A stretch of 46,819 nucleotides of DNA from Pseudoalteromonas sp. XMcav2-N (GTDB lineage Bacteria; Pseudomonadota; Gammaproteobacteria; Enterobacterales; Alteromonadaceae). The stretch spans positions 1-46,819 of the forward strand of contig NZ_JAMXSF010000027.1 in assembly GCF_024124545.1 (NCBI RefSeq), in the 5' to 3' direction. Below are positions 24,301 to 33,633 of this stretch, in pieces. The notes under the pieces are model-generated. The model saw only the letters and a program-made list of their open reading frames with translations, did not search any database and was not told where the DNA came from. Made by a program: the position numbers and the translations under genes. Numbering within the stretch: position 1 is the stretch's first letter; every line of letters begins with the position of its first letter.

Positions 24301-25221
24301 ATGAATGGCGCTTCTTTTAACCAATTGATCATGTTTCACACTATTGTGCTGGAAGGCAGTATTACTAAGGCTGCAAAGAAGCTTGAATTGGCAGCCCCCT
24401 CAGTCAGTAACGCGCTAAAGTCGTTGGAAGTGCAGCTTGGGTTGCCTCTGTTTACCAGAACAACACGTCGTATTGAGTTAACCGAAGCTGGGCGACTGCT
24501 ATTCAATCGCACCTATAACTCAGTCAATGAGCTCAGCTATGCGCTAGAAGAAGTACGCGATCAAAGCCAGATCCCATCAGGTAAGGTCAGACTGACGACT
24601 CCCAGGTTTGTTTATCAGTATTTGCTTAAGCCGATATATGCGCAGTTCTGCAAGCAATACCCAGAGATTAACCTGGAAATTTCGGTGTCAGATGCAGCAA
24701 TAGATATTCTCAAAGAAGGGTTTGATTTGGGGATCCGATTTGGTGATCGAGTCGAAGAAGGCATGGTCGCCCGTCCCTTAACGCCCTCGATGAAAGAGGC
24801 GTTGTTTGCCTCACACAGCTATATTGAGCAGTTCGGATTACCCTTGATGCCTGACGCGCTAAAAAATCATAAGATGATCCATTACCGATTTATTGCCTCC
24901 AATCAGATAGCCCCCCTGTATCTTGACCGAGATGGGGAAAGGTTTAGTGTTGATGTACCTGGTGTACTGACGGTCAATGACACAGATCTGATGCTGGATG
25001 CCGCACATAAAGGCATCGGCATAGGGCGTATTGTAGAACCTATGGTCACCAAACAGTTTGCTGACGGTACCCTGATCCCAATATTATCCGACTACTGGTG
25101 CCCCTACTCGCCACTCTATGTATATTTTCACCGCAACAGTCAAAAAGCCAAGCGCGTGCGGGTGCTGATCGACTTTTTATTGGCCCACTGTGGAAGAACG
25201 ACATGTTCGGAAACCCAGTAA
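24301..25221 (+). CDS. LysR-family regulator (divergent from oxidoreductase)
   Basis: A 306-residue LysR regulator: helix-turn-helix at residues about 7-65 (GSITKAAKKLELAAPSVSNALKSLE) and a full effector domain. The AT-rich 159-bp gap to the divergent oxidoreductase holds several T-N11-A candidates. The pair matches the common layout in which a LysR regulator controls a divergent quinone or NAD(P)H oxidoreductase gene induced by electrophiles. No good RBS stands before ATG 24301. Confidence 0.87.
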   Translation: MNGASFNQLIMFHTIVLEGSITKAAKKLELAAPSVSNALKSLEVQLGLPLFTRTTRRIELTEAGRLLFNRTYNSVNELSYALEEVRDQSQIPSGKVRLTTPRFVYQYLLKPIYAQFCKQYPEINLEISVSDAAIDILKEGFDLGIRFGDRVEEGMVARPLTPSMKEALFASHSYIEQFGLPLMPDALKNHKMIHYRFIASNQIAPLYLDRDGERFSVDVPGVLTVNDTDLMLDAAHKGIGIGRIVEPMVTKQFADGTLIPILSDYWCPYSPLYVYFHRNSQKAKRVRVLIDFLLAHCGRTTCSETQ

Positions 25222-25335
25222 CAGAACGTCTGATTTTTTGATGAATTTAACGCAAATATTCTAACTTGTATCATCAAACAGCAATAATCTTGATACACTA
25301 TAACACTATTGCAATTTTATGAATTTAAAAGCACG

Positions 25336-26280
25336 ATGATCCCTTCAGCTCACACCCCGATTATGGCACTTTGTGCACTGTTATTTGCCACACCCGCTCT
25401 GTCTCATTCTCATCAGGGTCATGCAACGCCGAATCAAGCACTGCGTATCGCCACCTGGAATATTGAGCACTTATCGGCATCTGATGAAACCGGATGCAAA
25501 CCAAGAAAGACTGCCGAAATCGCCGATTTAAAACAGTACGCACATGCCTTAAACGCAGATGTGATTGCGCTACAGGAAGTAGCCTCTGCGGCAGCCGTCA
25601 GTCAGGTGTTTTCGGATAAGCACTGGCATATCGTCATGTCGGACAGGGCCGACAGTAAAACCTATACTTGTCGAAAAAGTGGTAACGACTCAACGCAACA
25701 AAAAGTGGCCTTCGTGGTGAAAAAGTCCCTGACCATTGATAAAGTCGTCCAGCATAGTACTTTCTCAACTATTAAACCGGGCCTCAGAAATGGCCTTGAG
25801 ATCCAGCTTAATTATCAGGGAGAAGCACTTCACCTATTGAACGTGCACCTGAAAAGTGGTTGCTTTGTAGATGACTACAAGCGCTCTGACAAAGAAGCTT
25901 GTAAGATACTTTCGCAGCAGGCGCCCATTTTAGATAACTGGGTCGAGAAAAAAGCCAAAGCGCAAGCCAACTTCATCGTGCTGGGTGACTTTAACCACAG
26001 ACTGACTGCGCCTTACAACCGTTTGAGCAGAGATCTGTATTACCCTCAGGGTGCCGCAAATGCCCACCCGAATAATATGGATAAAGCCCCGGTGTTCAAC
26101 GCAAATCAAATGCTAACCGGTTGCCACCCCTACTACCCGGCACCGATTGATCATATTCTTGTCGCTAAGTCCATGAAAGAGGATTATCAGACAGGGAGTG
26201 CTCAGTTCCACTACTTTGCTGACATGACCCCAGACAATATGCTTGCAGATCACTGTGCATTAAGTATCGACCTGAAGTAA
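25336..26280 (+). CDS. Secreted endonuclease/exonuclease/phosphatase-family enzyme
   Basis: A 314-residue exported enzyme (signal peptide ending near TPALS, followed by a His-rich start SHSHQGHA). All EEP-fold motifs are present: RIATWNIEHL, VIALQEVAS, LNVHLKSGC, IVLGDFNHRL, PIDHILV and DHCALSIDL, giving the metal-binding Asn/Glu/Asp and catalytic His residues. Substrate could be DNA, RNA or a phospholipid headgroup. The upstream TTG at 25309 lacks an RBS and would disrupt the signal peptide, so ATG 25336 is used. A strong hairpin follows the stop. Confidence 0.85.
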   Translation: MIPSAHTPIMALCALLFATPALSHSHQGHATPNQALRIATWNIEHLSASDETGCKPRKTAEIADLKQYAHALNADVIALQEVASAAAVSQVFSDKHWHIVMSDRADSKTYTCRKSGNDSTQQKVAFVVKKSLTIDKVVQHSTFSTIKPGLRNGLEIQLNYQGEALHLLNVHLKSGCFVDDYKRSDKEACKILSQQAPILDNWVEKKAKAQANFIVLGDFNHRLTAPYNRLSRDLYYPQGAANAHPNNMDKAPVFNANQMLTGCHPYYPAPIDHILVAKSMKEDYQTGSAQFHYFADMTPDNMLADHCALSIDLK

Positions 26281-26293
26281 CACCGCTCGGTCA

Positions 26294-26317
26294 CAGGGCC
26301 TGACTTATCAGGCCCTG
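26294..26317. terminator. Bidirectional terminator between EEP and MATE genes
   Basis: CAGGGCCTGA-CTTA-TCAGGCCCTG is a perfect 10-bp stem between two converging genes. T-runs are short on either side, but the position and strength support termination. Confidence 0.7.
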
Positions 26318-26326
26318 CATATCTTA

Positions 26327-27754
26327 TCAGCCTGTGGCTACCCTTGGCTGCATACTGCGTGAATGTATGGCCCCATACAACAACCACGCTCCAACCAAAA
26401 AGTTTGCCAATGCCAGTGCCCAGACAATACCCTGAAAGCCGTTGAGCTGAGCGCCAATAAACGCCCCCGGCAGCGATAACACAAACAAGCGCACCAGCGT
26501 GACATTCAGCGCTAACCCGCTGCGACCTATGGCATTACAGCAACTCACATACAGCATCACACCTGCCAGTGCCGCATAAGATATCGGCAGAATACACATC
26601 GCCAGCTCAATTGATTGGCTAACAAAAGACTGTTTACAGAAGCCAACCCCCAGCATATCGGCCCCCCAGAATAAGGCAATTGCTATGGCGCCCTGCCAGA
26701 GAATACAAACGGCCAGCGCCTGTTTTATTCCTCTGCGCACCCGCAATGATTTGTTCGCCGCCCAGTTTTGGCCGACGAAGATAGGCAATGAAGTAGTCAG
26801 CACCATAGGCAGCAGCAGCGCAAGCGGCTCTATGCGCATCACCACGCCAAAGGCTGCAACGGCGTCACTGCCCTGAGAAGCCACGATCATCATTAATAAC
26901 GACTGGGCCAGCGGAGTGAGTAGTTGCATAGCGACAACCGGCACAAACAGCCGGAACAAACGACGAAACGCCTGGCGACTTTGCTGTGACAACAGATGAA
27001 CTTTCAGTGCTATATTTTCTTTAACACGCAACAAGTAAAGAGCGTACAAACTTGCACTCATTGCCGCTACAAAATGGGCAACCCCAAGACGCTCCAGCCC
27101 ACTTAAGGGTAAAGCTGATTGCGCCCAGGGCGTATATAGTGCAGCGCTCATCACTATCTGTAACCCGGCAAATAACACCAATAACTGCGCGGCGCCACGC
27201 ATATTACCAAAGGCTCGAAGTACCCCAAATACAACCATTACGATGAAGAAAAACACTACCGCGCCAAGACGATACTGCATATAGCGCTCAAGTGCAGGCC
27301 AGACTTGTTCCCGTGCGGTAAATTCTAAAAACCCCAGCATCGTCAACAGCGGCTGTAAACCCAGCCAGATGACAGCCGCAAGCGTGGCGCCGACCAGTAC
27401 CGTAAAAATCAGGCTCACGGCAGCCAGCTGCTCCACTTCTCTAGCCTGTGTCAGCCGGGTGGCCACCACAATGCCAAGACCAATGGCAAATGCAAACAAG
27501 GTCGCCTGGATAGGTAAGGTAAAACTCATTGCCGTCAGTTCATCCACCCCCAGACGCGAAGCAAAATAGAGTTCTATCAGGTCGGCGCTGAATAAGGCCA
27601 GAATCGCCCACAGCATAGGTAAGGTCAGCTGCTTTAATACCGCGCTGGTGGAGCCGGTTAAGATCCAGCGCTTACGCACAGCCCGTTTTCTTTGCTTATC
27701 ACACACCTGGAGCGGCTCGCCCAGGCTCAATGCCGGTGAATTGTCTGATCCCAT
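26327..27754 (-). CDS. MATE-family efflux transporter
   Basis: A 475-residue polytopic protein with about 12 hydrophobic segments in two halves, starting after a basic cytoplasmic leader of 35-40 residues (KQRKRAVRKRW). The segments LTLPMLWAILALFSADLIEL and SRLGVDELTAMSFTLPI match the MatE N-terminal signature. These proteins expel drugs or metabolites against Na+ or H+. The long leader leaves the start uncertain. Length is usual for the family. Confidence 0.87.
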   Translation of the reverse strand: MGSDNSPALSLGEPLQVCDKQRKRAVRKRWILTGSTSAVLKQLTLPMLWAILALFSADLIELYFASRLGVDELTAMSFTLPIQATLFAFAIGLGIVVATRLTQAREVEQLAAVSLIFTVLVGATLAAVIWLGLQPLLTMLGFLEFTAREQVWPALERYMQYRLGAVVFFFIVMVVFGVLRAFGNMRGAAQLLVLFAGLQIVMSAALYTPWAQSALPLSGLERLGVAHFVAAMSASLYALYLLRVKENIALKVHLLSQQSRQAFRRLFRLFVPVVAMQLLTPLAQSLLMMIVASQGSDAVAAFGVVMRIEPLALLLPMVLTTSLPIFVGQNWAANKSLRVRRGIKQALAVCILWQGAIAIALFWGADMLGVGFCKQSFVSQSIELAMCILPISYAALAGVMLYVSCCNAIGRSGLALNVTLVRLFVLSLPGAFIGAQLNGFQGIVWALALANFLVGAWLLYGAIHSRSMQPRVATG

Positions 27755-27922
27755 AATGTAGTAACTTGCTCCCTGAATAACGAGTGTCTTGGGTGTACAA
27801 GCCGCGCAAAAACCAGCAATAAGCGGCTACCTGTAAACCAGACCCGAATTTGGGGCAAGAGTTCACAAAAAGTGGCAAGGAATTCGATTAATCACCTGTA
27901 AAGTGAGTTAAACGTTCAGCCT

Positions 27923-28963
27923 TCATCGAGCAGAGACAGCCATAGTCGCACTATGCTGTGCAAAAGCGCTGTTACGAATAAGTCTGGCAAGCGGTTTTTC
28001 AAAGCAAATAAATGAGAGGTAAGCACACGCGACACTCAAAATTAAAGACAGTACAAGCTTAATTTCTACAGCCAGTTCAAAACGGTTTACTTGCATGATC
28101 ACTGGCATATGTAACAAGTACAGGGAATAAGAGATTTTGCCAAAGAAGTCCCCAACCTTGTTGGTAAGCAGGATATTGTTGTCGGGTACCAGAAAAACCA
28201 CACAGAAAAACACACAGCTCATGACCAACAGTACCTCATAACTGAGCCACATGCGGTTTTTGGCGTCCGAAGTAATGGGCGATAACTCTGGGTACATCAG
28301 GGGAATTAGACACAATACAAACACAAACCGATGTTTCTTCAGATACGCAGGAATAGTCAGGGTTTTGTAATGTAATCCGAATACCACGCCAATAAAGAAA
28401 TAAGGCAAACTGCGCAGCACGGTGAACTGATTATATGGCACACCGTAAATGTCGCCATAGATACGAGGAAAGTTTGTAAAAAATAACAGTAACAGGCATC
28501 CGACAATCAGCAGGTAAATATAACCAGGCCGGTTCGCAGCGAGCGCCCACAGCAGCACAAACACAAAATAAAACTGAACTTCGGGTGGAATAGACCAGAG
28601 CACGCTGTCGCCGTAAAGGAATAAAAGATGCCCCAGCAAAGCCTGATGATCGGGAATATGATAGAGCAGATCGCTGCCAACCTTTGTCAGCGCAAACGAC
28701 GCCAAGACCACCAGCGCATAAAGCGGCACAACACGGGCAAAGCGCGCAACCAGGTAGCGCTTTACACTGTTTGTACCAAAGTCCTTAGCCAGATAAAGGT
28801 AAGACATTAAAAAGCCACTCAGCAGGAAAAACAGCATCACTCCATATGCACCTGCCCCGCCTCCCAGCGCGCCGTCCAGCCAATGTGTGATATCACTGAA
28901 GTGGGTTACAAAAACGATTAATGCTGCCATCCCTCTCAGGGAATTGAGCTTTCTGATCTCCAT
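27923..28963 (-). CDS. Acyltransferase 3 (OafA/NodX type)
   Basis: A 346-residue membrane enzyme with about ten helices. The first helix carries RKLNSLRGMAALIVFVTHFS with the catalytic His, and the second MLFFLLSGFLMSYLYL, both hallmarks of the acyltransferase 3 family. Members add acetyl or other acyl groups to surface sugars such as LPS O-antigen or exopolysaccharide. AGGACC precedes the ATG. No glycan cluster lies nearby, so the acceptor is unknown. Confidence 0.9.
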   Translation of the reverse strand: MEIRKLNSLRGMAALIVFVTHFSDITHWLDGALGGGAGAYGVMLFFLLSGFLMSYLYLAKDFGTNSVKRYLVARFARVVPLYALVVLASFALTKVGSDLLYHIPDHQALLGHLLFLYGDSVLWSIPPEVQFYFVFVLLWALAANRPGYIYLLIVGCLLLLFFTNFPRIYGDIYGVPYNQFTVLRSLPYFFIGVVFGLHYKTLTIPAYLKKHRFVFVLCLIPLMYPELSPITSDAKNRMWLSYEVLLVMSCVFFCVVFLVPDNNILLTNKVGDFFGKISYSLYLLHMPVIMQVNRFELAVEIKLVLSLILSVACAYLSFICFEKPLARLIRNSAFAQHSATMAVSAR

Positions 28964-29329
28964 GATGAGGTCCTGTTATTATTGTTATTGTCCTTAGGGG
29001 GCACTTCATGCCCAACTGACGCATTGTATTGGATCTACAGGATTAAACAACTCAGACGCTTTATACACAAAAACGCATCAGTCTGTTGCAAAATCTGGCC
29101 AGGCATTTTTATCAGTATCAAAGTGGCACAGCGAAGTTTGCTTCAGGCTCCTGGCATAGCTCACTTTTCATTCTCCCCTGGCTCACGCTGAACCCGAAAA
29201 AATCACAAATAAGGTACAAACGCAAAGAAAAATAAAGACAAATTAGTATAAAAGAACTAGAATAGGCGAATTTTTGACAAGGGCAGCTGCGTTTAAGCAT
29301 AGCCGCAGGCCTAACTCGTGGAGAACTTA
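28964..29329. other. Intergenic region before the choice-of-anchor A gene
   Basis: 366 bp between divergent genes, with a mostly AT-rich right half. TTGACA near 29274 may be a -35 box, but no matching -10 was seen. Nothing else was recognised. Confidence 0.45.
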
Positions 29330-30868
29330 ATGAAGAAAAAGCTGTTCGCAGGCGCGCTGGTTGCCTGTGCATTTTCGGTAAGCGCATCATCTGAGCATGA
29401 TCTAAATAAAGGTTATGCCGCGCTGGTATTTGATGATTTTTACTCAACATCGGGAAATGCACTGGGTGCCGTATTTGCAGGCGATGACGTCAGCCTCAAT
29501 GGCTATTCTATCGGATATGGCCATAGCAGTGCCCTTAACACACACTACCTGGTTGCAGGTGGCGACATTCAGTACATCAATGGCAGACAATATGTCGGTC
29601 ATATTATTGCTGGTGGCCAAACAGATAAAATCAGCGAAGCAGTGCGTTTAGGTTTGGAAGCCGGTGCTCAGGTGACTGCCAATGCCACGACCTTGCCTGT
29701 TGACTTTGCTGATGCTCAGTCTGATATGTTGGCACTCTCAGCCAGCCTGGCAGCCCTGCCACAAACTGGTGACATCCTGAAACAATGGGGTGGTTTATAC
29801 CTGACAGGTGATAACAGCAGCGGCGTACAGGTGTTTAATTTATCTGGTAAGGACATCCAGGCCAGCCATACCTTTGATGTATCGGGTATTCCAGACAATG
29901 CCACGATTGTTTTCAATATCTCAGGTGACGGGCATAATTTCGCACCGTTAAATAACAAGAGCTACGCGACGCTGACCCAGCATAGGCACCGCACTATTTT
30001 TAACTTTACGAATGCAACCACACTTAACCTGGCGGGTTTGCAAACGGAAGGCGTAATTTTGGCACCTCAAGCAGATATTACGGCTCCCCATGGCACGGCG
30101 ACTATGCCCATTGTTGCGAACAGCTTCAGCGGCTCTATGGAATTACGCGGTGGAGCCTTCATTGGTCAGCTACCAAGTGACAACGCTGTCTGTAAGGGCG
30201 GGTTATATGCCATTAACTATTACGGTGATGCTGAACAAGGTTATGTCCACCAGATAGATCTAAGCTCAGGTCAGTCTGACAAAGTGATCAACCTGAACAA
30301 TACAGCGTCGAATATCGCTTCACACAACGGCAAACTGTATTTTATTGATCAGCAGAGCAGTAAAACGCGCGCTTCTCATATTTACAGCTATGACCTCAGC
30401 ACGCAGACACAAGCACTGGAGTCTGTCACCGACGGCTATAAAGTGATCCGACTGGCTTACGACGTATCCGGTGACGTGCTAAAAGCCACCAGCCGCACTT
30501 ACGCTTACGATTATGACGTAACAACAGGTGAAAAGCGCGTACTGGGTAAAATGAAAGCCTCAGATGAAGATTTTAAAAATGGTGATATTGCCTACTCAGC
30601 AGACGGCAATACTCTGTATGTCCTGACCGGCACCGCACTGTATAGCGCAGATGCAAACCTTGAACTGACATTGATAGGCAAGCATGGCGTAAACTGGGCT
30701 TCCGGACTGGCTATTTCACCTGAGGGGGCACTGTACGTTTCAGGTCGTGAGCGCAATGCCGATGCAGCGATTTACGAGCTCGACCCTCAAACAGCTGCCG
30801 CAACCAAACTGTTCCATGTTCCGCATCGAGTGAATGATCTAACCTGGGTTAAGAATTTCTGTAACTAA
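29330..30868 (+). CDS. Choice-of-anchor A protein with C-terminal propeller-like domain
   Basis: A 512-residue exported protein. The signal peptide KKKLFAGALVACAFSVSA is followed by a choice-of-anchor A domain to about residue 285: NAVFAGDDVSLNGYSIG-like opening, then VFNLSGKDI, TIVFNISGDG, NFTNATTLNLAG and VEGVILAPQAD-like end (here EGVILAPQADI). Two cysteines bound the next part, which reads as a WD/NHL-like propeller (YVHQIDLSSGQSDKVI, HIYSYDLSTQTQAL, DGNTLYVLTG, EGALYVSGRERNA). CAA domains are typical of surface or matrix proteins. No sorting signal (PEP-CTERM or LPXTG) is seen at the C-terminus. ATG 29330 with GGAGA is chosen. Confidence 0.75.
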   Translation: MKKKLFAGALVACAFSVSASSEHDLNKGYAALVFDDFYSTSGNALGAVFAGDDVSLNGYSIGYGHSSALNTHYLVAGGDIQYINGRQYVGHIIAGGQTDKISEAVRLGLEAGAQVTANATTLPVDFADAQSDMLALSASLAALPQTGDILKQWGGLYLTGDNSSGVQVFNLSGKDIQASHTFDVSGIPDNATIVFNISGDGHNFAPLNNKSYATLTQHRHRTIFNFTNATTLNLAGLQTEGVILAPQADITAPHGTATMPIVANSFSGSMELRGGAFIGQLPSDNAVCKGGLYAINYYGDAEQGYVHQIDLSSGQSDKVINLNNTASNIASHNGKLYFIDQQSSKTRASHIYSYDLSTQTQALESVTDGYKVIRLAYDVSGDVLKATSRTYAYDYDVTTGEKRVLGKMKASDEDFKNGDIAYSADGNTLYVLTGTALYSADANLELTLIGKHGVNWASGLAISPEGALYVSGRERNADAAIYELDPQTAAATKLFHVPHRVNDLTWVKNFCN

Positions 30869-30890
30869 CCCTTCATTCTCTTGCTATCTG

Positions 30891-30917
30891 GAAGCTGCTA
30901 TATGCAGCTTCTTTTTT
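30891..30917 (+). terminator. Rho-independent terminator
   Basis: GAAGCTGC (30891-30898) and GCAGCTTC (30904-30911) form a perfect stem followed by T6, 22 bases after the choice-of-anchor A gene. Confidence 0.9.
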
Positions 30918-31008
30918 ATCAGCTACTCGTCTTACGCCCAAAGTTGCCCTTTTGCCCCGCTTTGCCGTAAACTCAGGCCATTCGTTGTTTAGAACTACAG
31001 GGGACAAA

Positions 31009-31707
31009 GTGTCGTCGTCCAATAAGAAACAAAGTGGCTTTTTCAGCCAGATGATTTTTAACATCATTATTCCAGTGGTTATCCTGACTAAACTTTCGGG
31101 CGAGCAATATCTGGGTCCGGCACTCGGTGTGGTCATCGCACTGCTTTTTCCTCTCGGATTTGGCCTTTGGGAGCGCAAGAATACCGGCAAGTTTAGTTTT
31201 ATTTCCGGGCTGGGGATCGTCTCTGTACTGCTCACCGGTGGGATCAGCCTGCTAGAGCTGGATGCTAAGTACATCGCCATCAAAGAAGCGCTGATCCCGG
31301 GTCTTATCGGTATTGGTATTATTGTCAGCCAATATACTAAGTACCCTTTGCTGAAAACTCTGATGTTTAACGACACGGTTATGGACATTGAAGGCATAGA
31401 AAAGGCACTGGCAGAAAAAGGCAACAGTGATAAGTTGAGCAAGGTTCAGATGGGCGCGTCAAAAATTCTCGCCAGCGCGTTTTTCCTGTCTTCTGCACTG
31501 AACTATATCCTGGCCAAAATGATAGTGGTCAGCCCGGCGGGTACAGAAGCTTACAATAATGAGCTGGGTCGAATGACCGCTCTAAGCTATCCGGTGATCA
31601 TGGTGCCGACGATGATTGTCTTTTTTATCGCACTCTATTACCTGCTCAATTCATTGAAAAAATTGACCGGGCTTAAGCTCGAAGATATGTTTCACGATCA
31701 GGAGTGA
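31009..31707 (+). CDS. VC0807-like integral membrane protein
   Basis: 232 residues with about six membrane segments (FFSQMIFNIIIPVVILTKL, LGPALGVVIALLFPLGFGLW, FISGLGIVSVLLTGGISLL, LIPGLIGIGIIVSQY, ILASAFFLSSALNYILAKMI, VIMVPTMIVFFIALYYLL). The pattern is that of the VC0807 family, related in shape to intracellular septation protein A; its function is not known. GTG 31009 with AGGGGA in front is favoured over the upstream frame-open start at 30952. It stands alone between two terminators. Confidence 0.75.
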   Translation: MSSSNKKQSGFFSQMIFNIIIPVVILTKLSGEQYLGPALGVVIALLFPLGFGLWERKNTGKFSFISGLGIVSVLLTGGISLLELDAKYIAIKEALIPGLIGIGIIVSQYTKYPLLKTLMFNDTVMDIEGIEKALAEKGNSDKLSKVQMGASKILASAFFLSSALNYILAKMIVVSPAGTEAYNNELGRMTALSYPVIMVPTMIVFFIALYYLLNSLKKLTGLKLEDMFHDQE

Positions 31708-31717
31708 TTGCACGCTT

Positions 31718-31753
31718 AGTGCTATACCGAGCATAAATGCTTTGTATAGCACT
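31718..31753. terminator. Long hairpin between converging genes
   Basis: AGTGCTATAC (31718-31727) pairs with GTATAGCACT (31744-31753), and AGCAT/ATGCT extends the stem inside. It lies just after the VC0807-like gene and before a converging gene. Confidence 0.7.
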
Positions 31754-31800
31754 TCATATTGCCAGCTGTAGAAAACACTCCTGACACACTGAGTATTAAC

Positions 31801-32691
31801 TTATTCCTTTGACAAGTCAGGCGTGATCCTTATCCACTCTCCCCCCTGATAAACGTAGCCATGAGGTGAGATTGTATAGCTATACTCTGAGTAGACACCC
31901 AAGGCTATCATATGTGCTTTTTGTACAGCAGCGAGCTCCGTTATATCGGCAATAATGACTATATTTCTTGCGGGTACGAAGATGATTGGCTCGCCTTTCA
32001 GATTCAATGTACTTTGTAAATGATCGAAGACAGTTAGCACTGAGGCTTCATAGTTATCATCAGCCACAAAGACATAGACGTCTCCCTCACCTTCGGTATC
32101 CAGCTTCTGTACCCCAGTATCAAAACTCTCAAAGTAACGACGCATATTTTGACCGGCAATATCCGAGATAGTGGCTTCAATATCGTGCCGCTTAACATCA
32201 TCCGGCGATACAAATCGCATGCTATCCTCAGAGTCAAAGGCAAACAGCCTGATTAGGTCCTCGTTGAGTTGCTGGTAGAAAAATGGCAGCGCCTCTCCCT
32301 CATAGCCAGCTTCCTTGAGCTGTCTTTTAACGCCTTCAAGATAATCAATTGGCTTAATGACAGGCATGATGGTCTGAACTTCTGTATTTTTCAGTGCAGT
32401 TAGTTGATTGTTTAACGCCGCAGAATAGCTCGTATAGACCTGCTCTAAGGTTTTGTGCCCAGAGCGGTAAGTATCGTAAGCATTTCCCATATAAATAATA
32501 TGCTCACCACTCTTATCATCTTTCGCTCTGATTTTTAGTTCACTTTCAAATTCATAGTCCCTTTTACTCCCGTTCTTCTTAATATGTTTTATGAAATTTT
32601 CAGTAAACGCTCGCTCACTTAAGAGCGACTCTGTTGAAAATACACTCGCCGATAAGAAAAATGCCACCACCATTATCAATATTTTATTCAT
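31801..32691 (-). CDS. Exported DUF1444 (UPF0354)-like protein
   Basis: A 296-residue protein with a signal peptide (MNKILIMVVAFFLSASVFS). The C-terminal two thirds follow the DUF1444 pattern recalled from Bacillus YtpQ: IMPVIKPIDYLEG, DVYVFVADDNYEASVLTVFD, EPIIFVPARNIVIIADI. The Bacillus proteins are cytoplasmic and of unknown function; here an export signal has been added. AGGAAAGG precedes the ATG. Assignment is by remembered motif similarity, so moderate confidence. Confidence 0.6.
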   Translation of the reverse strand: MNKILIMVVAFFLSASVFSTESLLSERAFTENFIKHIKKNGSKRDYEFESELKIRAKDDKSGEHIIYMGNAYDTYRSGHKTLEQVYTSYSAALNNQLTALKNTEVQTIMPVIKPIDYLEGVKRQLKEAGYEGEALPFFYQQLNEDLIRLFAFDSEDSMRFVSPDDVKRHDIEATISDIAGQNMRRYFESFDTGVQKLDTEGEGDVYVFVADDNYEASVLTVFDHLQSTLNLKGEPIIFVPARNIVIIADITELAAVQKAHMIALGVYSEYSYTISPHGYVYQGGEWIRITPDLSKE

Positions 32692-32731
32692 TACCTTTCC
32701 TGTTATAAATTAGTCTTATGCCGCACATCAC

Positions 32732-33214
32732 CTAACTCTGTGTCCATTCTTCCCATGAGAGTGTTCTGCCCGGAAACGCGGCTTTTTCAAACGGCCAGCA
32801 CTCCTTTAACCAGTTTTGAACTGTGTTGAAAAGCAACTCATCCTGCGTTTGGTTGTCTGTGCGGATCCACATGTACACCTCACAGTCGTAATGTGGCGAT
32901 CGACTTGGGTCTATGTATACAGAGCCCAGACATTTACCCTGAGTAGGGTCAAATACTGAATATGCAAACGCCTGGCGCAATTCAAACTCACGCTCATGCA
33001 CTTTCAGGCTTTGTTGATTCTCATTGAACGTCATGTCTGCCTTAGGCCAGTCAAAGTCTGGGCCAAAGACCCCCTGCAACCTGTGCAGGCTCGACATCAC
33101 GGCTTCGTAATCAGGTGCTGCGACGCTGCTATCTAAAGTACGAAAATAGAAATGCCGTGTCTCAAAGCGAACTGGAGGGTCAAATGAATCAGGAATAAAA
33201 GGGCACTTAGCCAT
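32732..33214 (-). CDS. GNAT-like acetyltransferase
   Basis: A 160-residue soluble protein. FAYSVFDPTQGKCLGSVYID and the following YDCEVYMWIRTD resemble beta strands 4 and 5 of a GNAT fold, and LLFNTVQNWLKECWPF would be the following helix. The typical Q/RxxGxG/A loop is not clear. GGAAAG stands before the ATG. It is 40 bp upstream of the DUF1444-like gene on the same strand. Substrate unknown. Confidence 0.55.
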   Translation of the reverse strand: MAKCPFIPDSFDPPVRFETRHFYFRTLDSSVAAPDYEAVMSSLHRLQGVFGPDFDWPKADMTFNENQQSLKVHEREFELRQAFAYSVFDPTQGKCLGSVYIDPSRSPHYDCEVYMWIRTDNQTQDELLFNTVQNWLKECWPFEKAAFPGRTLSWEEWTQS

Positions 33215-33633
33215 TGTGTCTTTCCATAGTTACAGCGCCTTTTGCGCCGAATTAGTTAGTGGCGATATCTTCACTCACCTAATTAAGTCGCCGGATTTTA
33301 CATCAGATAGCTGGAAAAAACTTTCTCAACTATCTGATAAATTGAGAAAAGAAGTACATTAACCCAGCTTTTGTACATCCACTTCATCACACAGTGGCTA
33401 ACCTCGCAGAGCTGGCCTACCCGCTTGTAAGTTGAGATAAAGAGGTCTGAGTTGCAGCGCTTAGTAAGATCGGAAGAACTGAACAACAACAGTTGATGGT
33501 TAATACCCGCTGATAAAAGCCACGCGTAATAAAGCGGTTTCAATCAATGCATTTTTTAGATGGAGGGTAACAGGCTGAAGTAGCTGGTATCTGCGATGGT
33601 AGCTGATACCAACCACTCCTAGGTGAAATACTT
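33215..33633. other. Intergenic region with interleaved inverted repeats
   Basis: 419 bp without a convincing gene. It contains the interleaved inverted repeats at 33302-33349 and a hairpin-forming TGGTATC/GATACCA pair near 33583-33609. An open frame at 33298-33543 has no RBS and no recognisable features. Confidence 0.5.
33302..33349. repeat. Two interleaved inverted repeats
   Basis: ATCAGATAG (33302-33310) pairs with CTATCTGAT (33330-33338), and TTTCTCAA (33322-33329) pairs with TTGAGAAA (33342-33349). The arms alternate, so the two stems either exclude each other or form a pseudoknot. Confidence 0.55.

Noticed and set aside
29150..29185. Second sigma-54 promoter (TGGCATAGCTCAC) before the choice-of-anchor A gene
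   Set aside because: The -12 part does not fall at the required spacing from GG.
33298..33543. 81-codon minus-strand frame
   Set aside because: No RBS, no domain or signal, and it contains the interleaved inverted repeats; judged non-coding.
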